A stretch of 64,000 bases of DNA, taken from positions 140,351-204,350 of the forward strand of contig NZ_LILB01000001.1 of assembly GCF_001274945.1 (NCBI RefSeq), in the 5' to 3' direction. The notes beneath the pieces were generated by a model that had not been told where the DNA came from, did no database searches, and saw only the letters and a list, made by a program, of their open reading frames with translations. Shown here piece by piece: positions 26,666 to 36,102 of the stretch. Position 1 is the stretch's first letter; each line of letters opens with the position of its first letter. The position numbers and the translations under genes were made by a program. The stretch comes from Viridibacillus arvi (GTDB lineage: Bacteria; Bacillota; Bacilli; Bacillales_A; Planococcaceae).

Positions 26666-26731
26666 GGAAGAGCTTTTTCTGTGATTTGTTTGTAGTGAAT
26701 GCATTTAACACAGAAAAAGTCTTCCTTTTTC
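26666..26731 (+). terminator. Intrinsic terminator
   Basis: GGAAGAGCTTTTTCTGTG pairs with CACAGAAAAAGTCTTCC across a 25-base loop and is followed by TTTTTCT. It ends the efflux unit and lies just before the kinase gene. Confidence 0.75.
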
Positions 26732-26801
26732 TATGTGTTCATTTACATTAGATATTTTACGCCCTATTAGAAAAGTTAAAATATTAATAAAAGGAGTTTG
26801 T

Positions 26802-28010
26802 ATGTTTAAGACTTATATACGTAATGATCAGAGACTATATTATTTTACAATACTATTAGTAATCACAATTATGACCTTGGGTTTGTTGATTAAGAACCAC
26901 CTTATTGAAGAATTAGGGGTTGGTTTTATTTTCCACCTATCTATTGTTGTGATTATTTCTGTAACCTTACTGATCTATCCAAAGTATGGAACGCATCGTT
27001 TTAGAACAATTATTATTATTGAAGCGTTCATCTATTATTATGGCATTTTCATTTTGTATCCAGAGACTTGGTCAAACTTTATTTTCCTATGTTTTATTCC
27101 CGCAGTTGCCATTATGTTTTTTGATTCTAAACTTTTTCATTTTTCTTTATTTATTAACTCTATATTAATTGCAATTACATTCGGTTTTATTGCGTTATTT
27201 GATCACGGTCTGTATACCTATATAAAACAAGATTTAGTAAGTAATGCTTTTAACTATGTAGGTAGTCAAGCTCTCATATACTTTATTTTCTATTTAACAA
27301 ATCTACGTGTAAAAAAACAAGAATTATACTATGAACAAATAAAACAAGCAGAGCGTTTGAAAACAGCAGGACAATTAGCAGCAGCTGTTGCACATGAAAT
27401 TAGAAATCCAGTAACTGTTGTTAAAGGATTTTTACAGTTATATGAACAAGATTCTCAATTTAATGATGCTATAAAGAGCCAATTTACTTTAATGATTGAT
27501 GAATTAAATACAGCTGAGAGTGTGGTTTCTCAATTCTTGTCTATCGCAAAGCCAGATGAATATCTAGATATTGAATCAGTGAATTTAAAAGTTGTTCTTC
27601 AAAGTGTAACTGATTTACTTAATTCTTATGGGCTACTAAATAATAATAATATCGAATTAGAAATAAAAGAAGATTGTTACATAGCAGCTAACAAGATAGA
27701 ATTGAAACAATTACTTATCAATATAATAAAAAATGCACTAGAGGCTTCTGAGATTGGGGAGTCTGTTATTGTAACTGGTGGAAAGAAACAAGATATAGTA
27801 GAGATTCAAGTAATAGATCATGGGCATGGAATGTCCGACACGGAAATTGAGTGTCTTGGTACACCTTTTTACTCTCTAAAAAGTAAAGGGACAGGTTTAG
27901 GCATGATGATTTGCTACAATATAGCAGCAAAGTATAAAGGGACAATTGAATTCCAAAGTGCAATAGATGAAGGAACTACTGTAACTATTTGCTTCCCATC
28001 GAGAAATTAA
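26802..28010 (+). CDS. Orphan sensor histidine kinase, sporulation-kinase type
   Basis: The 402-aa protein has five or six membrane helices in residues 12-175, then a dimerisation domain with H198 in VAHEIRNPVTVVKGFLQ, and an ATPase domain with N-box NIIKNALEAS, G1 IDHGHGM and G2 GTGLGMMI. No response regulator is near, and the HEIRNPVTVVKGFLQL form is that of the KinB-type kinases feeding the Spo0F/Spo0A phosphorelay, so that role is proposed. ATG 26802 is used because AAAAGGAG lies five bases before it; the upstream in-frame start has no site and would sit on the preceding terminator. Confidence 0.9.
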   Translation: MFKTYIRNDQRLYYFTILLVITIMTLGLLIKNHLIEELGVGFIFHLSIVVIISVTLLIYPKYGTHRFRTIIIIEAFIYYYGIFILYPETWSNFIFLCFIPAVAIMFFDSKLFHFSLFINSILIAITFGFIALFDHGLYTYIKQDLVSNAFNYVGSQALIYFIFYLTNLRVKKQELYYEQIKQAERLKTAGQLAAAVAHEIRNPVTVVKGFLQLYEQDSQFNDAIKSQFTLMIDELNTAESVVSQFLSIAKPDEYLDIESVNLKVVLQSVTDLLNSYGLLNNNNIELEIKEDCYIAANKIELKQLLINIIKNALEASEIGESVIVTGGKKQDIVEIQVIDHGHGMSDTEIECLGTPFYSLKSKGTGLGMMICYNIAAKYKGTIEFQSAIDEGTTVTICFPSRN

Positions 28011-28038
28011 ACAGCTTTCTAGGTTTCACAGTACTACT

Positions 28039-28066
28039 AACCGTCACTTTGTTGACGGTTTTTCTT
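28039..28066 (+). terminator. Intrinsic terminator of the kinase gene
   Basis: AACCGTCA/TGACGGTT closes a short loop and is followed by TTTCTTTT. Confidence 0.85.
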
Positions 28067-28289
28067 TTGTTATACAGCAATATCAAGATTTGATATTGCT
28101 GTTATTTAAGCTACTAGAGGAGTAAGAAGTATTAATCAAATTTCATTAAGATTTTACAAATAGTAATATTCGTACATGAATGACAAGTAAACATGTTTTG
28201 CTCCAGATGATTTGTATGAGAAAATGAATAATAAGTTATTAAACATGAATGTGAGTAGCGTATTAAAGAAGCCTAGAAAGGACCGAAAG

Positions 28290-31200
28290 ATGGATTTTTC
28301 AATGAGTGAAAAAAAGATAAAGATTTTATGTGGAGAAGTCGCTTTTAAAAAGGGTAAATCTTATTATCAAGCTGGAAAAGTAAATCTTCCTCCTTTTCAA
28401 CAAGATGATTCGATAATCGAAGCCGGTGTAAAAGCGGGAGCTGATTTTGACGTCACAGTGAGAGTAGATGACGATGGAGAAATTGTAGCTCAGTGTAGTT
28501 GTCCACCAGTAGGGTTTGTGAAAACGTACTGTCAGCATATTGCAGCTGTCCTACTTGCTATTGAAGAGAAGCAGCAAGTTGAAAATGCCTTGACTACCAG
28601 AATGCTGGACTTATTTGAAAATAAATTGAAGCAGCCAAGTGGCCAGGGATTACATTTTGACAATAGACAGTCACTTAATGTTGAATTTACTTGCTTACCA
28701 GTTTTACTTCCTAATATGGAGTATGTAATTGGAATTGAGATAAGGTTAGGTTCTAATGTATTACATAACATCTACAAAGTAACCCAGTTTCTTCGTGAAT
28801 TAGAGCTAAGAGAACCGTTTGAATATGCACCGGGATTGGTTTATGTACCTGAGCTCCACAGCTTTCCAAGAGAATCCGATGAAGTCCTTCAATTTTTGAT
28901 AAGGAGTCAACGTGTAAAAAGTAATAGTGACATACAAGATGATTTGGTTTTAATTTCTGCAACTGATTGGGAACAGTTGCTTCCTTTATTAACTGCTGCA
29001 CCGTCAGTACGATTCATGCAAGGGGATAATCTATATAAAGGGGTACAAATTGGACAAGATCTTCCTTTAAGTTTTGAATTTGATGAGGCTAATACAGTTG
29101 ACTACCGCCTGAATGTTAAAGGTCTTGAAAAGATAATCGTTTTAAAAGCATATAGCTATGCTTTTTCAGAAGGCTTATTGTACAAACTACCTCAAGAAGA
29201 TTGTCATCGATTAGCAGAATTAAAAGACATGTTGGATCAGTCTGGAAAGCACCAACTCGTTATTTCAGAAAATCAAATCGATCATTTTATGAGAAATGTC
29301 ATACCTGGCTTAATGAAACTTGGACAGGTGAATATTGCAGAATCCGTTTCAAAAAGAATGGGGGAAACTCCACTTCGAGCCAAATTATTTCTGGACCGTG
29401 TAAGACATAGATTGCTTGCAGGTTTGGAGTTCCATTATGACCAAGTCGTTATTAACCCTTGTGAAGAAACGGAACAACCCTTTCCACATTTTCCAGGGAT
29501 TAAGCGTCAGCGAACAAAAGAAGAACAAATTATCAAGCTACTACTTGAAAACTCATTTACTCAAACGTCTGGTGGATTTTACTTATATGATGAGGAAGCA
29601 GAGTATCAATTTTTGCATCATAACATTGCGGAATTAGAAAAATTAGTTCAAATTTATGCTACTACTTCAGTGAAAATGCGGATTCATAAAGGGTATACGG
29701 GTCCAAGGATAAAAGTTGAGGTAGGAGAAAGAACCGATTGGATTGCATTTCAATTCGATATCAAGGGTATTTCGGAATCAGAAATTCAAGAGATACTCAC
29801 ATCCTTGGAGGAAAAAAGAAAGTATTACAGAATTCCAAATGGCACATTAGTATCTTTGGAAACACCTGAATTTTTAGCACTATACCAAGTTGTAAGTGAT
29901 TTGGAACTGTCCTCCAGAGATTTCATTGGGGAAGAAATCCGAGTCCCATTAATTAAGGGGATGCAATTAATCGATTCACTTAATCAAGGTGATTTGGTCG
30001 ATCCTGGTGAAAACTTCTCTAAACTTATGAAAAACTTAAAGGATCCAGAAAAGGTAGAAAATGCAGTGCCTAGTACTTTAACTACAGTACTTCGCGATTA
30101 TCAAAAAGTTGGTTTCAGTTGGTTCAAAATGCTGGCCAAATATAAATTCGGTGGTATTCTGGCTGACGATATGGGGCTAGGAAAGACTGTACAAAGCATT
30201 GCTTACATCGAATCAGTGCTACCGGATGTTCGGGCACAAAAACTGCCGATATTAATCATTGCACCTTCGTCTCTCATCTATAATTGGAAGAAAGAGTTGG
30301 AAAAGTTTACGCCACATATAACAGTGCAAATCATCGATGGCAACAAAGCGACAAGAGTTTCCTTGTGGAATAAGTCCATTGGTGCCGATGTAATCATCAC
30401 TTCGTATCCTTCATTACGAATGGATGTATCTCTTTACCGAAAAGAGAAATTTCATACATTATTCTTGGATGAGGCGCAAACCTTTAAAAATCCAGTTACC
30501 AAGACTGCTAAATCGGTGAAAATGATTCAGGCAGATTATCGGTTTGCACTAACGGGAACGCCAATAGAAAACTCATTGGATGAACTGTGGTCAATATTTC
30601 ATGTCGTATTTCCAGAGTTGTTGCCGAATCGAAGGGCCTTTAGCGAATTAAGCCGAGAAAATGTGGCAAAACGAGTACGTCCTTTTATATTGAGACGTTT
30701 GAAAAAAGAAGTCTTGAAAGAGTTACCAAATAAAATTGAAACAATGCAATTCTCGGAGTTACAAGAAGAGCAGAAAATATTATATGCCGCTTATTTAGCC
30801 GAATTAAAAAATGAAGCTTTGAAGCATTTAAGGAATGGCAGTTTTAAAAAAAATCGCATAAAATTTTTATCTGGGCTGACCAGACTGCGTCAAATATGTT
30901 GCCATCCTGCATTATTCGTAGATGAATATGCAGGAGGATCGGCAAAGTTCGAACAATTGAAGGGGATTATTGAAGAATGTCGTAATTCAGGCAGACGTGT
31001 GCTAATTTTTTCACAGTTTACTCAAATGCACAGCATTATCAGGCACCATTTAGCCTACCAGGGTGTACCTTATTTTTACTTAGATGGACAAACGCCTCCA
31101 GAAGACCGCGTAGAATTATGTGAGCGATTTAATAATGGAGAAGGGAACATATTTCTTATTTCCTTAAAAGCTGGAGGCACTGGTTTGAATTTGACAGGAG

Positions 31201-31454
31201 CTGATACAGTGATACTTTATGATCTTTGGTGGAATCCTGCAGTCGAACAACAGGCTGCAGACCGAGCACATCGTATGGGTCAAACAAATGAAGTACATGT
31301 AATCCGTCTGGTAGCAAAAGGTACGATAGAAGAGAAAATATACGAGCTTCAACAAAAAAAGAAGCATCTCATTGACGAAGTAATTCAGTCGGGCGAAGAT
31401 TCCTTGACCTCTATGACAGAACAAGATATACGAGAGATTTTGATGATTGAATAG
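28290..31454 (+). CDS. SNF2 family helicase with SWIM zinc finger
   Basis: The protein of about 1054 residues begins with a SWIM finger (QCSCPPVGFVKTYCQH) followed by a long bacterial SNF2-associated region and then the SNF2 ATPase: ADDMGLGKT (Walker A), LDEAQTFKNP (motif II), ALTGTPIENS (motif III), and the C-terminal helicase motifs LIFSQFTQM and LISLKAGGTGLNLT with QQAADRAHRMGQ. Such DNA translocases are common single genes in Bacillus; their role is thought to be in transcription or repair and is not established. ATG 28290 is chosen for AAAGGA seven bases upstream; earlier in-frame starts lack a site. Confidence 0.9.
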   Translation: MDFSMSEKKIKILCGEVAFKKGKSYYQAGKVNLPPFQQDDSIIEAGVKAGADFDVTVRVDDDGEIVAQCSCPPVGFVKTYCQHIAAVLLAIEEKQQVENALTTRMLDLFENKLKQPSGQGLHFDNRQSLNVEFTCLPVLLPNMEYVIGIEIRLGSNVLHNIYKVTQFLRELELREPFEYAPGLVYVPELHSFPRESDEVLQFLIRSQRVKSNSDIQDDLVLISATDWEQLLPLLTAAPSVRFMQGDNLYKGVQIGQDLPLSFEFDEANTVDYRLNVKGLEKIIVLKAYSYAFSEGLLYKLPQEDCHRLAELKDMLDQSGKHQLVISENQIDHFMRNVIPGLMKLGQVNIAESVSKRMGETPLRAKLFLDRVRHRLLAGLEFHYDQVVINPCEETEQPFPHFPGIKRQRTKEEQIIKLLLENSFTQTSGGFYLYDEEAEYQFLHHNIAELEKLVQIYATTSVKMRIHKGYTGPRIKVEVGERTDWIAFQFDIKGISESEIQEILTSLEEKRKYYRIPNGTLVSLETPEFLALYQVVSDLELSSRDFIGEEIRVPLIKGMQLIDSLNQGDLVDPGENFSKLMKNLKDPEKVENAVPSTLTTVLRDYQKVGFSWFKMLAKYKFGGILADDMGLGKTVQSIAYIESVLPDVRAQKLPILIIAPSSLIYNWKKELEKFTPHITVQIIDGNKATRVSLWNKSIGADVIITSYPSLRMDVSLYRKEKFHTLFLDEAQTFKNPVTKTAKSVKMIQADYRFALTGTPIENSLDELWSIFHVVFPELLPNRRAFSELSRENVAKRVRPFILRRLKKEVLKELPNKIETMQFSELQEEQKILYAAYLAELKNEALKHLRNGSFKKNRIKFLSGLTRLRQICCHPALFVDEYAGGSAKFEQLKGIIEECRNSGRRVLIFSQFTQMHSIIRHHLAYQGVPYFYLDGQTPPEDRVELCERFNNGEGNIFLISLKAGGTGLNLTGADTVILYDLWWNPAVEQQAADRAHRMGQTNEVHVIRLVAKGTIEEKIYELQQKKKHLIDEVIQSGEDSLTSMTEQDIREILMIE

Positions 31455-31478
31455 ATGCATCTGAAGGAATTATAGAAA

Positions 31479-31520
31479 ACAAATCCTCCAAATTCTGAGC
31501 GAATTGGAGGATTTGTTTGT
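31479..31520. terminator. Terminator after the SNF2 gene
   Basis: ACAAATCCTCCAA (31479-31491) is the exact complement of TTGGAGGATTTGT (31504-31516). Confidence 0.8.
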
Positions 31521-31595
31521 GTTAATTGGATTGCGTAAATATACGGTGTAGCCACAATAATAAAGATGACTTTACTGGCACAAGAATATAATCAT

Positions 31596-32222
31596 TTACT
31601 TTGAAATTACAAATAAACCACCGCAGTGAGAAATGCTTTGGAATTCACATTTAGCTACATCAAGTAATGAAGTTTTTATTTCGTCATAAACAAAATAAAA
31701 CTCATCATCATCCCAATAGCTAATACTATCTTTTCTGCAATTTTCAAGATTTGCTCGTGTTTGAAAAGCAATATCGCCTATTAATATTTTTCCATTCTCA
31801 GACAGCAAAGATAGTAAGCTCTTAATGAAAACTACTTTTTCATTATCTGTTAGGTGGTGTAATGTATACGTACTTACAATAAAGTCATATTCATTGCCTT
31901 GAAATTGTTCAGGTAAACCATTTGAAATATCCCACTCCATCAAATTAGCTAGTGGCATCTTAGATTGGGCTATTTCGATCATCTTCGCAGAAAAGTCTAA
32001 TCCATCTATGTGATGATCATTTTCGTATAGTTTATTTGTTAAAACACCTGTCCCGAACCCTATATCTAATACCTTTGCTTGTTTTACCTGCATAATTTCA
32101 TTAAATATAGCACTTAATATATTTTTATATCCTGCAAATGGATACAAATTATTATCTTCGCTTACTTGTACAGTTTGATCATAATCATTTGCCCACAAAT
32201 TGAAACCTTGTTTATTTAACAT
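31596..32222 (-). CDS. Class I SAM-dependent methyltransferase
   Basis: The 208-aa protein has a methyltransferase fold: motif I VLDIGFGTGVL, the acidic end of strand 2 in GLDFS, and post-motif YDFIVSTYTLHHL. ATG 32222 is preferred because TAGGAGGAG precedes it; an in-frame extension upstream has none. The opening FNLWANDYDQTVQ is typical of small-molecule methyltransferases of Bacillus such as the YrrT type. The substrate is unknown. Confidence 0.85.
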   Translation of the reverse strand: MLNKQGFNLWANDYDQTVQVSEDNNLYPFAGYKNILSAIFNEIMQVKQAKVLDIGFGTGVLTNKLYENDHHIDGLDFSAKMIEIAQSKMPLANLMEWDISNGLPEQFQGNEYDFIVSTYTLHHLTDNEKVVFIKSLLSLLSENGKILIGDIAFQTRANLENCRKDSISYWDDDEFYFVYDEIKTSLLDVAKCEFQSISHCGGLFVISK

Positions 32223-32571
32223 GAAGCTCCTCCTATAATGTGAACGAGCTTTCAAGCATGCCTATTAAAGTTAATGCTTGATTAGTCGCCCATCAGTTCT
32301 CCTAAGTTCTTATGATTTTGAATAGTTGAAATGTTTTTCATCATAAACCCCATCTTTCTTAGTAAAAACAATATTAACATAATTCTGAATATTTTAATAC
32401 CATATTTTAGTATAAAGATAATATGGAGTAGAAACAAAAAACTGTACGATTTTTTCAGATAAAAATGAGCCCCTCTAGCTACATCCAATCACCTGCTTTT
32501 AAAGTAGGTTGAGAAAAGTCGGTTTTATGTTTAGATACGTTTTGAAATACCAGAAGATCACTATATCAAAA

Positions 32572-32615
32572 AGGTCTTTCGCCAAATCATTGAGTTGGTG
32601 AAAGGCCTATTTCTT
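32572..32615 (+). terminator. Probable terminator/hairpin
   Basis: AGGTCTTTCGCCAA pairs with TTGGTGAAAGGCCT through two G-U pairs and is followed by ATTTCTTT. No plus-strand gene ends nearby. The stretch 32223-32570 contains no supported gene. Confidence 0.55.
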
Positions 32616-32635
32616 TAAATAATTTGATAACTACA

Positions 32636-32686
32636 TTGACAAATATTCCTTATTTATTTAGTATTTTCATAAATTGGTTATAACCA
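32636..32686 (+). promoter_or_regulatory. Promoter plus GntR operator of the secreted-protein gene
   Basis: TTGACA (32636-32641) and TAGTAT (32659-32664) are 17 bases apart. The perfect palindrome TGGTTATAACCA (32675-32686) lies just downstream, over the expected start site. The same half-sites recur before the gntR gene and before the PTS operon. Confidence 0.75.
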
Positions 32687-32844
32687 GTTTGCAGGAAAAT
32701 GAAATTAGTTCCAAGGAATAGGGGCGATAAATGATAAAACTATAATATCCTTAAAGAAATTTTGTCGTTATGAACATGTATTAACTTGAACCTGGTTAAA
32801 GGAATGAAATAATACTTTGTGAAAAAAAGAGGGAGGATGATCGG

Positions 32845-32907
32845 TTGAATCTAGATCGATCAAAAAGTAGTCGCATTCTATCACTTATTTTAGAGGAGGA
32901 ATTGTGA
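32845..32907 (+). CDS. 20-codon leader ORF or remnant of a PRD-type regulator
   Basis: TTG 32845 has GAGGGAGG upstream and starts a frame MNLDRSKSSRILSLILEEEL whose TGA overlaps the start region of the next gene. The sequence resembles the very first helix of Mga/BglG-type PTS regulators. It may be a remnant or a leader that couples translation to the secreted-protein gene. Confidence 0.35.
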   Translation: MNLDRSKSSRILSLILEEEL

Positions 32908-34289
32908 GGATGAAGAAGAAATTTATTGTGAAATGTCTTTTATCTATGATTTTGATTTCACCGTTAGTGGTTGATCAAGTTCACGCAGAGGTTTTGGATA
33001 AAGAGCCGAATGTCAATAGACAATGGAAGCTAAAATACCAAGAGAAACTTAATAAAGAGTTACCAACTGATGGAGCAGATTGGGTACTTGATAGTTATGG
33101 TGATGATAGTCCTTGGCATGTAGACCATCTTGACGATGATGGCGAATTTTTTAAAATCAAAGGAGGAGATGACTTTTTTAAGCAGCTTAATAGTTTTAAT
33201 TTATTACGAAAACAAATGCAATTTGGAAAAGATGGCTGGCTAACTGCAGAGTTTGCGGTTAGAGACTATGATAAAGATGGAATACCAGATACCGAGGCAA
33301 CATTAAAGAATGTTGAATTAAAAAAAGGCGACCATGCTGCTGAATTAAAGACTAGCTTTGATTCAGGTCTTATCATTCGCTCTACTGAAGTTTTACCATC
33401 TGAATATAGAGTGGAATATGTGTTAAGAAATATAGACTTTGGTGGAAAAAGAAATGACAGTTTTTATTACGATGATAAGTTTAATGGATATACAATGGAT
33501 CAGCGTAAATCAAATCATCCATGGAAAAGAAGTGGGGAATTTACTGGAGATTCCAATCATACCAATAATAACTTTGGAGATATAACAAATGAAAACGGTT
33601 ACTATTTCTTGTCAATTATGGACTATGAAAAACCTGCACCCCACAATAATGTTTTTATTCACAACCATAGAAAAGTAGGCATGGATGCGTACAATACCAA
33701 TGCAACATGGGCAAGTGCATATGCAACGTGTAATCCTGCTACTGGAGAATTATATAAACAACTTGGTGATAAAAGTTCAAATAATGCAATAAACGGCCTT
33801 TTCTTTGCAGGAGATACGTTTAGAGATCCATCGATGGGTTATAATTCATTTTTGTTTGAAACCGAGTGTGGTTCCCTATCTGACACTGATACAGAGTACT
33901 CTATTATTTCCAATGCTGAAATTCAACCTGAGCTAATGCCTGAGGAAAGTTATAAATTCGCTATCGAGCGAAATAAAACAGGTTATGTTATGGAAATGAC
34001 AGGAAACTTTAAATATATTGGAAAAAAAACATTGAGATATGAACGTGAATTTATTCAGGATGGCAGACCAATCTGGCATTATAATAACACTCCGGAAGAA
34101 TATGACGGACAATATAATTCGTCCCTCACTTTTACTGGGCCACATGGCAGTTACTCTGTAGAACAATGGCCAAAAGGTTCTGCGTACCCAGATAACTTTG
34201 TTATTGGAATCCCGCATATCAATTATTATGAAGGATCTGCTGTAATCGATGAAATAAAACTCTTTGTCCCAAAAACTAATCCTAAATAG
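32904..34289 (+). CDS. Secreted protein of unknown family in the PTS regulon
   Basis: The 461-aa protein has a signal peptide (KKKFIVKCLLSMILISPLVV, cleaved near VHAEV). The mature part has blocks PWHVDHLDDDGEFFKIKGGD, a calcium-site-like YDKDGIPDTEA, and GSYSVEQWPKGSAYPDNFVI near the end; the strand-rich composition suggests a jelly-roll glycan-binding or glycan-cleaving fold. I do not recognise the family. GTG 32904 or ATG 32910 can both use AGAGGAGG. A GntR operator covers its promoter, so it probably binds or degrades the polymer whose sugar the nearby PTS imports. Confidence 0.8.
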   Translation: MRMKKKFIVKCLLSMILISPLVVDQVHAEVLDKEPNVNRQWKLKYQEKLNKELPTDGADWVLDSYGDDSPWHVDHLDDDGEFFKIKGGDDFFKQLNSFNLLRKQMQFGKDGWLTAEFAVRDYDKDGIPDTEATLKNVELKKGDHAAELKTSFDSGLIIRSTEVLPSEYRVEYVLRNIDFGGKRNDSFYYDDKFNGYTMDQRKSNHPWKRSGEFTGDSNHTNNNFGDITNENGYYFLSIMDYEKPAPHNNVFIHNHRKVGMDAYNTNATWASAYATCNPATGELYKQLGDKSSNNAINGLFFAGDTFRDPSMGYNSFLFETECGSLSDTDTEYSIISNAEIQPELMPEESYKFAIERNKTGYVMEMTGNFKYIGKKTLRYEREFIQDGRPIWHYNNTPEEYDGQYNSSLTFTGPHGSYSVEQWPKGSAYPDNFVIGIPHINYYEGSAVIDEIKLFVPKTNPK

Positions 34290-34393
34290 CATTCTTTAAT
34301 CGAACTAGCACGATCTATAATCTTGGGCTTTAATCTGCAATATACATCGTGATGTTTCTCTTACATCCTTTATGGAGTTTCAGCTAAAACTCC

Positions 34394-34446
34394 TTTACAT
34401 TGTCAGAATACTTTGATAATATGAAAATATCAAGTGGTTATAACCA
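34394..34446 (+). promoter_or_regulatory. gntR promoter with operator
   Basis: TTTACA (34394-34399) and TAATAT (34417-34422) are 17 bases apart; TGGTTATAACCA (34435-34446) follows at the expected start site and suggests autorepression. A further TGGTTA half-site is near 34467. Confidence 0.7.
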
Positions 34447-34509
34447 GGTCAATGCATAAAACGATCTGGTTATTTTCAAGAGTCGTATAGCAAGGAGCTG
34501 TAAAGAAAT

Positions 34510-35226
34510 ATGGATAAGAACAGTAAAGTGCCACTTTATTTGCAACTCATGGAGGTGCTAATCAAGAAAATCGAAGGTAAAGAATATGTTGAGAATGAGC
34601 AACTACCTTCGGAGCGCGAGCTTTGTGAAATTTATAAATTAAGCCGGATAACGGTAAGGCAAGCACTTCAAGATTTAGAGCGAGAAGGATATATTTACAA
34701 ATTACATGGGGTAGGCACCTTTGTAGCATCGAAATCATATAATCAAAATTTAGTTAAATTATATAGTTTTACAAATGAAATGGAGAAGTTAGGGAAGAAG
34801 CCTACGACAGAAGTGTTATCTTTTAATGTATTTGCGATTGATGATCGATTAGCTAAAAAAATGAATTTATATCCGTTAGAAGAAGTATATAAGATCGTAC
34901 GATTGAGATTTGCGGATGGTGAACCACTGATGCACGAAACATCTTATTTGCCTAAAAAAATATTTCCGAATTTAACTGAAAATGATTTAAATGAAAGATC
35001 GATGTATGAGATATTTCATCAGGATTATCAAATTGGGGTCACAAAGGCAACAGAACGACTATCGGCTACACTTATACAAGAACAGGAAGCTAAATACTTA
35101 AAGGTTAAAGGTAATCAACCTGGAATGCTGATTAAGCGATATGCATACCATCATGATGAATTGATTGGGTATAACATAAGTGTGGCACTTGGGGATAAAT
35201 TCTCGTACACCGTAGAATTAACGTAA
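34510..35226 (+). CDS. GntR family regulator, HutC/UTRA subfamily
   Basis: The 238-aa protein has an N-terminal winged helix (VPLYLQLMEVLIKKI, LPSERELCEIYKLSRITVRQ and the wing YKLHGVGTFVA) and a UTRA sugar-phosphate-binding domain from about residue 85. It resembles NagR (YvoA), which releases its operators on binding glucosamine-6-phosphate-type ligands. Its own promoter, the promoter of the preceding secreted gene, and the region before the PTS operon share TGGTTA/TAACCA sites. AAGGAG lies 12 bases before the ATG. The inducer is presumably the phosphosugar made by the PTS. Confidence 0.93.
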   Translation: MDKNSKVPLYLQLMEVLIKKIEGKEYVENEQLPSERELCEIYKLSRITVRQALQDLEREGYIYKLHGVGTFVASKSYNQNLVKLYSFTNEMEKLGKKPTTEVLSFNVFAIDDRLAKKMNLYPLEEVYKIVRLRFADGEPLMHETSYLPKKIFPNLTENDLNERSMYEIFHQDYQIGVTKATERLSATLIQEQEAKYLKVKGNQPGMLIKRYAYHHDELIGYNISVALGDKFSYTVELT

Positions 35227-35288
35227 AGAAGAGTCTATTGAAAACTAATGATTTAAGTTAGTCCAATATAGATTTTTCATTTCAATAC

Positions 35289-35312
35289 AGTGGTTATGAC
35301 AACATAACCACT
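35289..35312. promoter_or_regulatory. Third GntR operator, before the PTS operon
   Basis: AGTGGTTATG and CATAACCACT are perfect 10-base arms separated by ACAA. The half-sites TGGTTA/TAACCA equal those of the two other operators but with eight extra bases in the spacer. Confidence 0.7.
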
Positions 35313-35346
35313 CAATAGATTAAACTATTTATTTAAAATAAGGAGG

Positions 35347-35631
35347 ATGAATATTTTAATTTTGATAAAAAAATTTCAAATAAAATGAAAGCGCTTCAAT
35401 TATGTGGTGATAATTACCAACAATATGCTGTTTGGGATGAGTTGATTTCTCTCACACGATCCCCATACGAGAAAATATGATCTGGTTATTTTACTTGAAG
35501 TCACTTCAGATCCATCTGAGTTAAAGGTTGTTGTATTAACAGATAAACGTGATGCTGTAGTCAAAGAATTTGGTGATTGGGTAATTCCTGTTAGTTCTGA
35601 AAATGTAACTATATCAACTAAAAAGGAATGA
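35347..35631 (+). pseudogene. Frameshifted small gene at the head of the PTS operon
   Basis: An AGGAGG at 35341-35346 precedes a set of broken frames. One reads NKMKALQLCGDNYQQYAVWD then ELISLTRSPYEKI and stops at TGA near 35480; with one base added it continues YDLVILLEVTSDPSELKVVV to a TGA at 35629-35631. A further base missing from the seven-A run near 35367 would join the start. The coding character is clear, the product of about 95 residues is not recognised, and the gene ends five bases before the EIIA start. Confidence 0.6.
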
Positions 35632-35635
35632 TATT

Positions 35636-36076
35636 ATGCTGAAAAGTATGCTGACGAAAGAAACAGTTGTTGTAGAGGATACATGTGATACATGGCAAAA
35701 TGCGGTACTAAAAGCCGGAGAGTTATTGAAAAATACAGGGGCCATTGAGGAAAGTTATATTACTGCGATGGCTGAGTCCGTTGAGAAGAACGGTCCGTAT
35801 ATGGTAATTGCCCCTGGAATTGCCTTGCTTCATGCGAGACCGGAAGATGGTGTGAATGAGGCATGCATGAGTTTACAGGTATTAAAAAATGGAGTTTCTT
35901 TCGGTCATAAAGAACGAGATCCGGTAACTTTAGCTTTTGCATTTGGTGCGGTAGATGCAAAATTGCATCTACAAGCATTACAGCAGTTAATGGAATTATT
36001 TAATGATGAGGAACGATTAACGAAACTTAAAAATTGTGAAAATGTAGAAGAGGCATTAGTACTTCTAAATGAATAA
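35636..36076 (+). CDS. PTS EIIA component (UlaC/fructose-mannitol type)
   Basis: The 146-aa cytoplasmic protein carries phosphate from HPr to EIIB. The phosphorylation site is H66 in PGIALLHARP, typical of the EIIA-2 superfamily, and GAVDAKLHLQALQQLMEL is a family helix. AAAAAGGAATG precedes the ATG and overlaps the end of the broken upstream gene. It heads an intact operon with SIS, EIIB, EIIC and HPr. Confidence 0.92.
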   Translation: MLKSMLTKETVVVEDTCDTWQNAVLKAGELLKNTGAIEESYITAMAESVEKNGPYMVIAPGIALLHARPEDGVNEACMSLQVLKNGVSFGHKERDPVTLAFAFGAVDAKLHLQALQQLMELFNDEERLTKLKNCENVEEALVLLNE

Positions 36077-36102
36077 TAAACTAGTGAAAAGGGTGAGGTA
36101 AA

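Noticed and set aside
32282-32488. 68-aa minus-strand hydrophobic frame before the methyltransferase gene
   Set aside because: The hydrophobicity comes from AT-rich sequence and no ribosome binding site precedes the start; a leader peptide cannot be excluded but is not supported.
35386-35399. TGAAAGCGCTTCAA as a cre site
   Set aside because: It lacks one T of the palindromic form TGAAAGCGCTTTCA and misses two consensus positions; it also lies within the broken coding frame.
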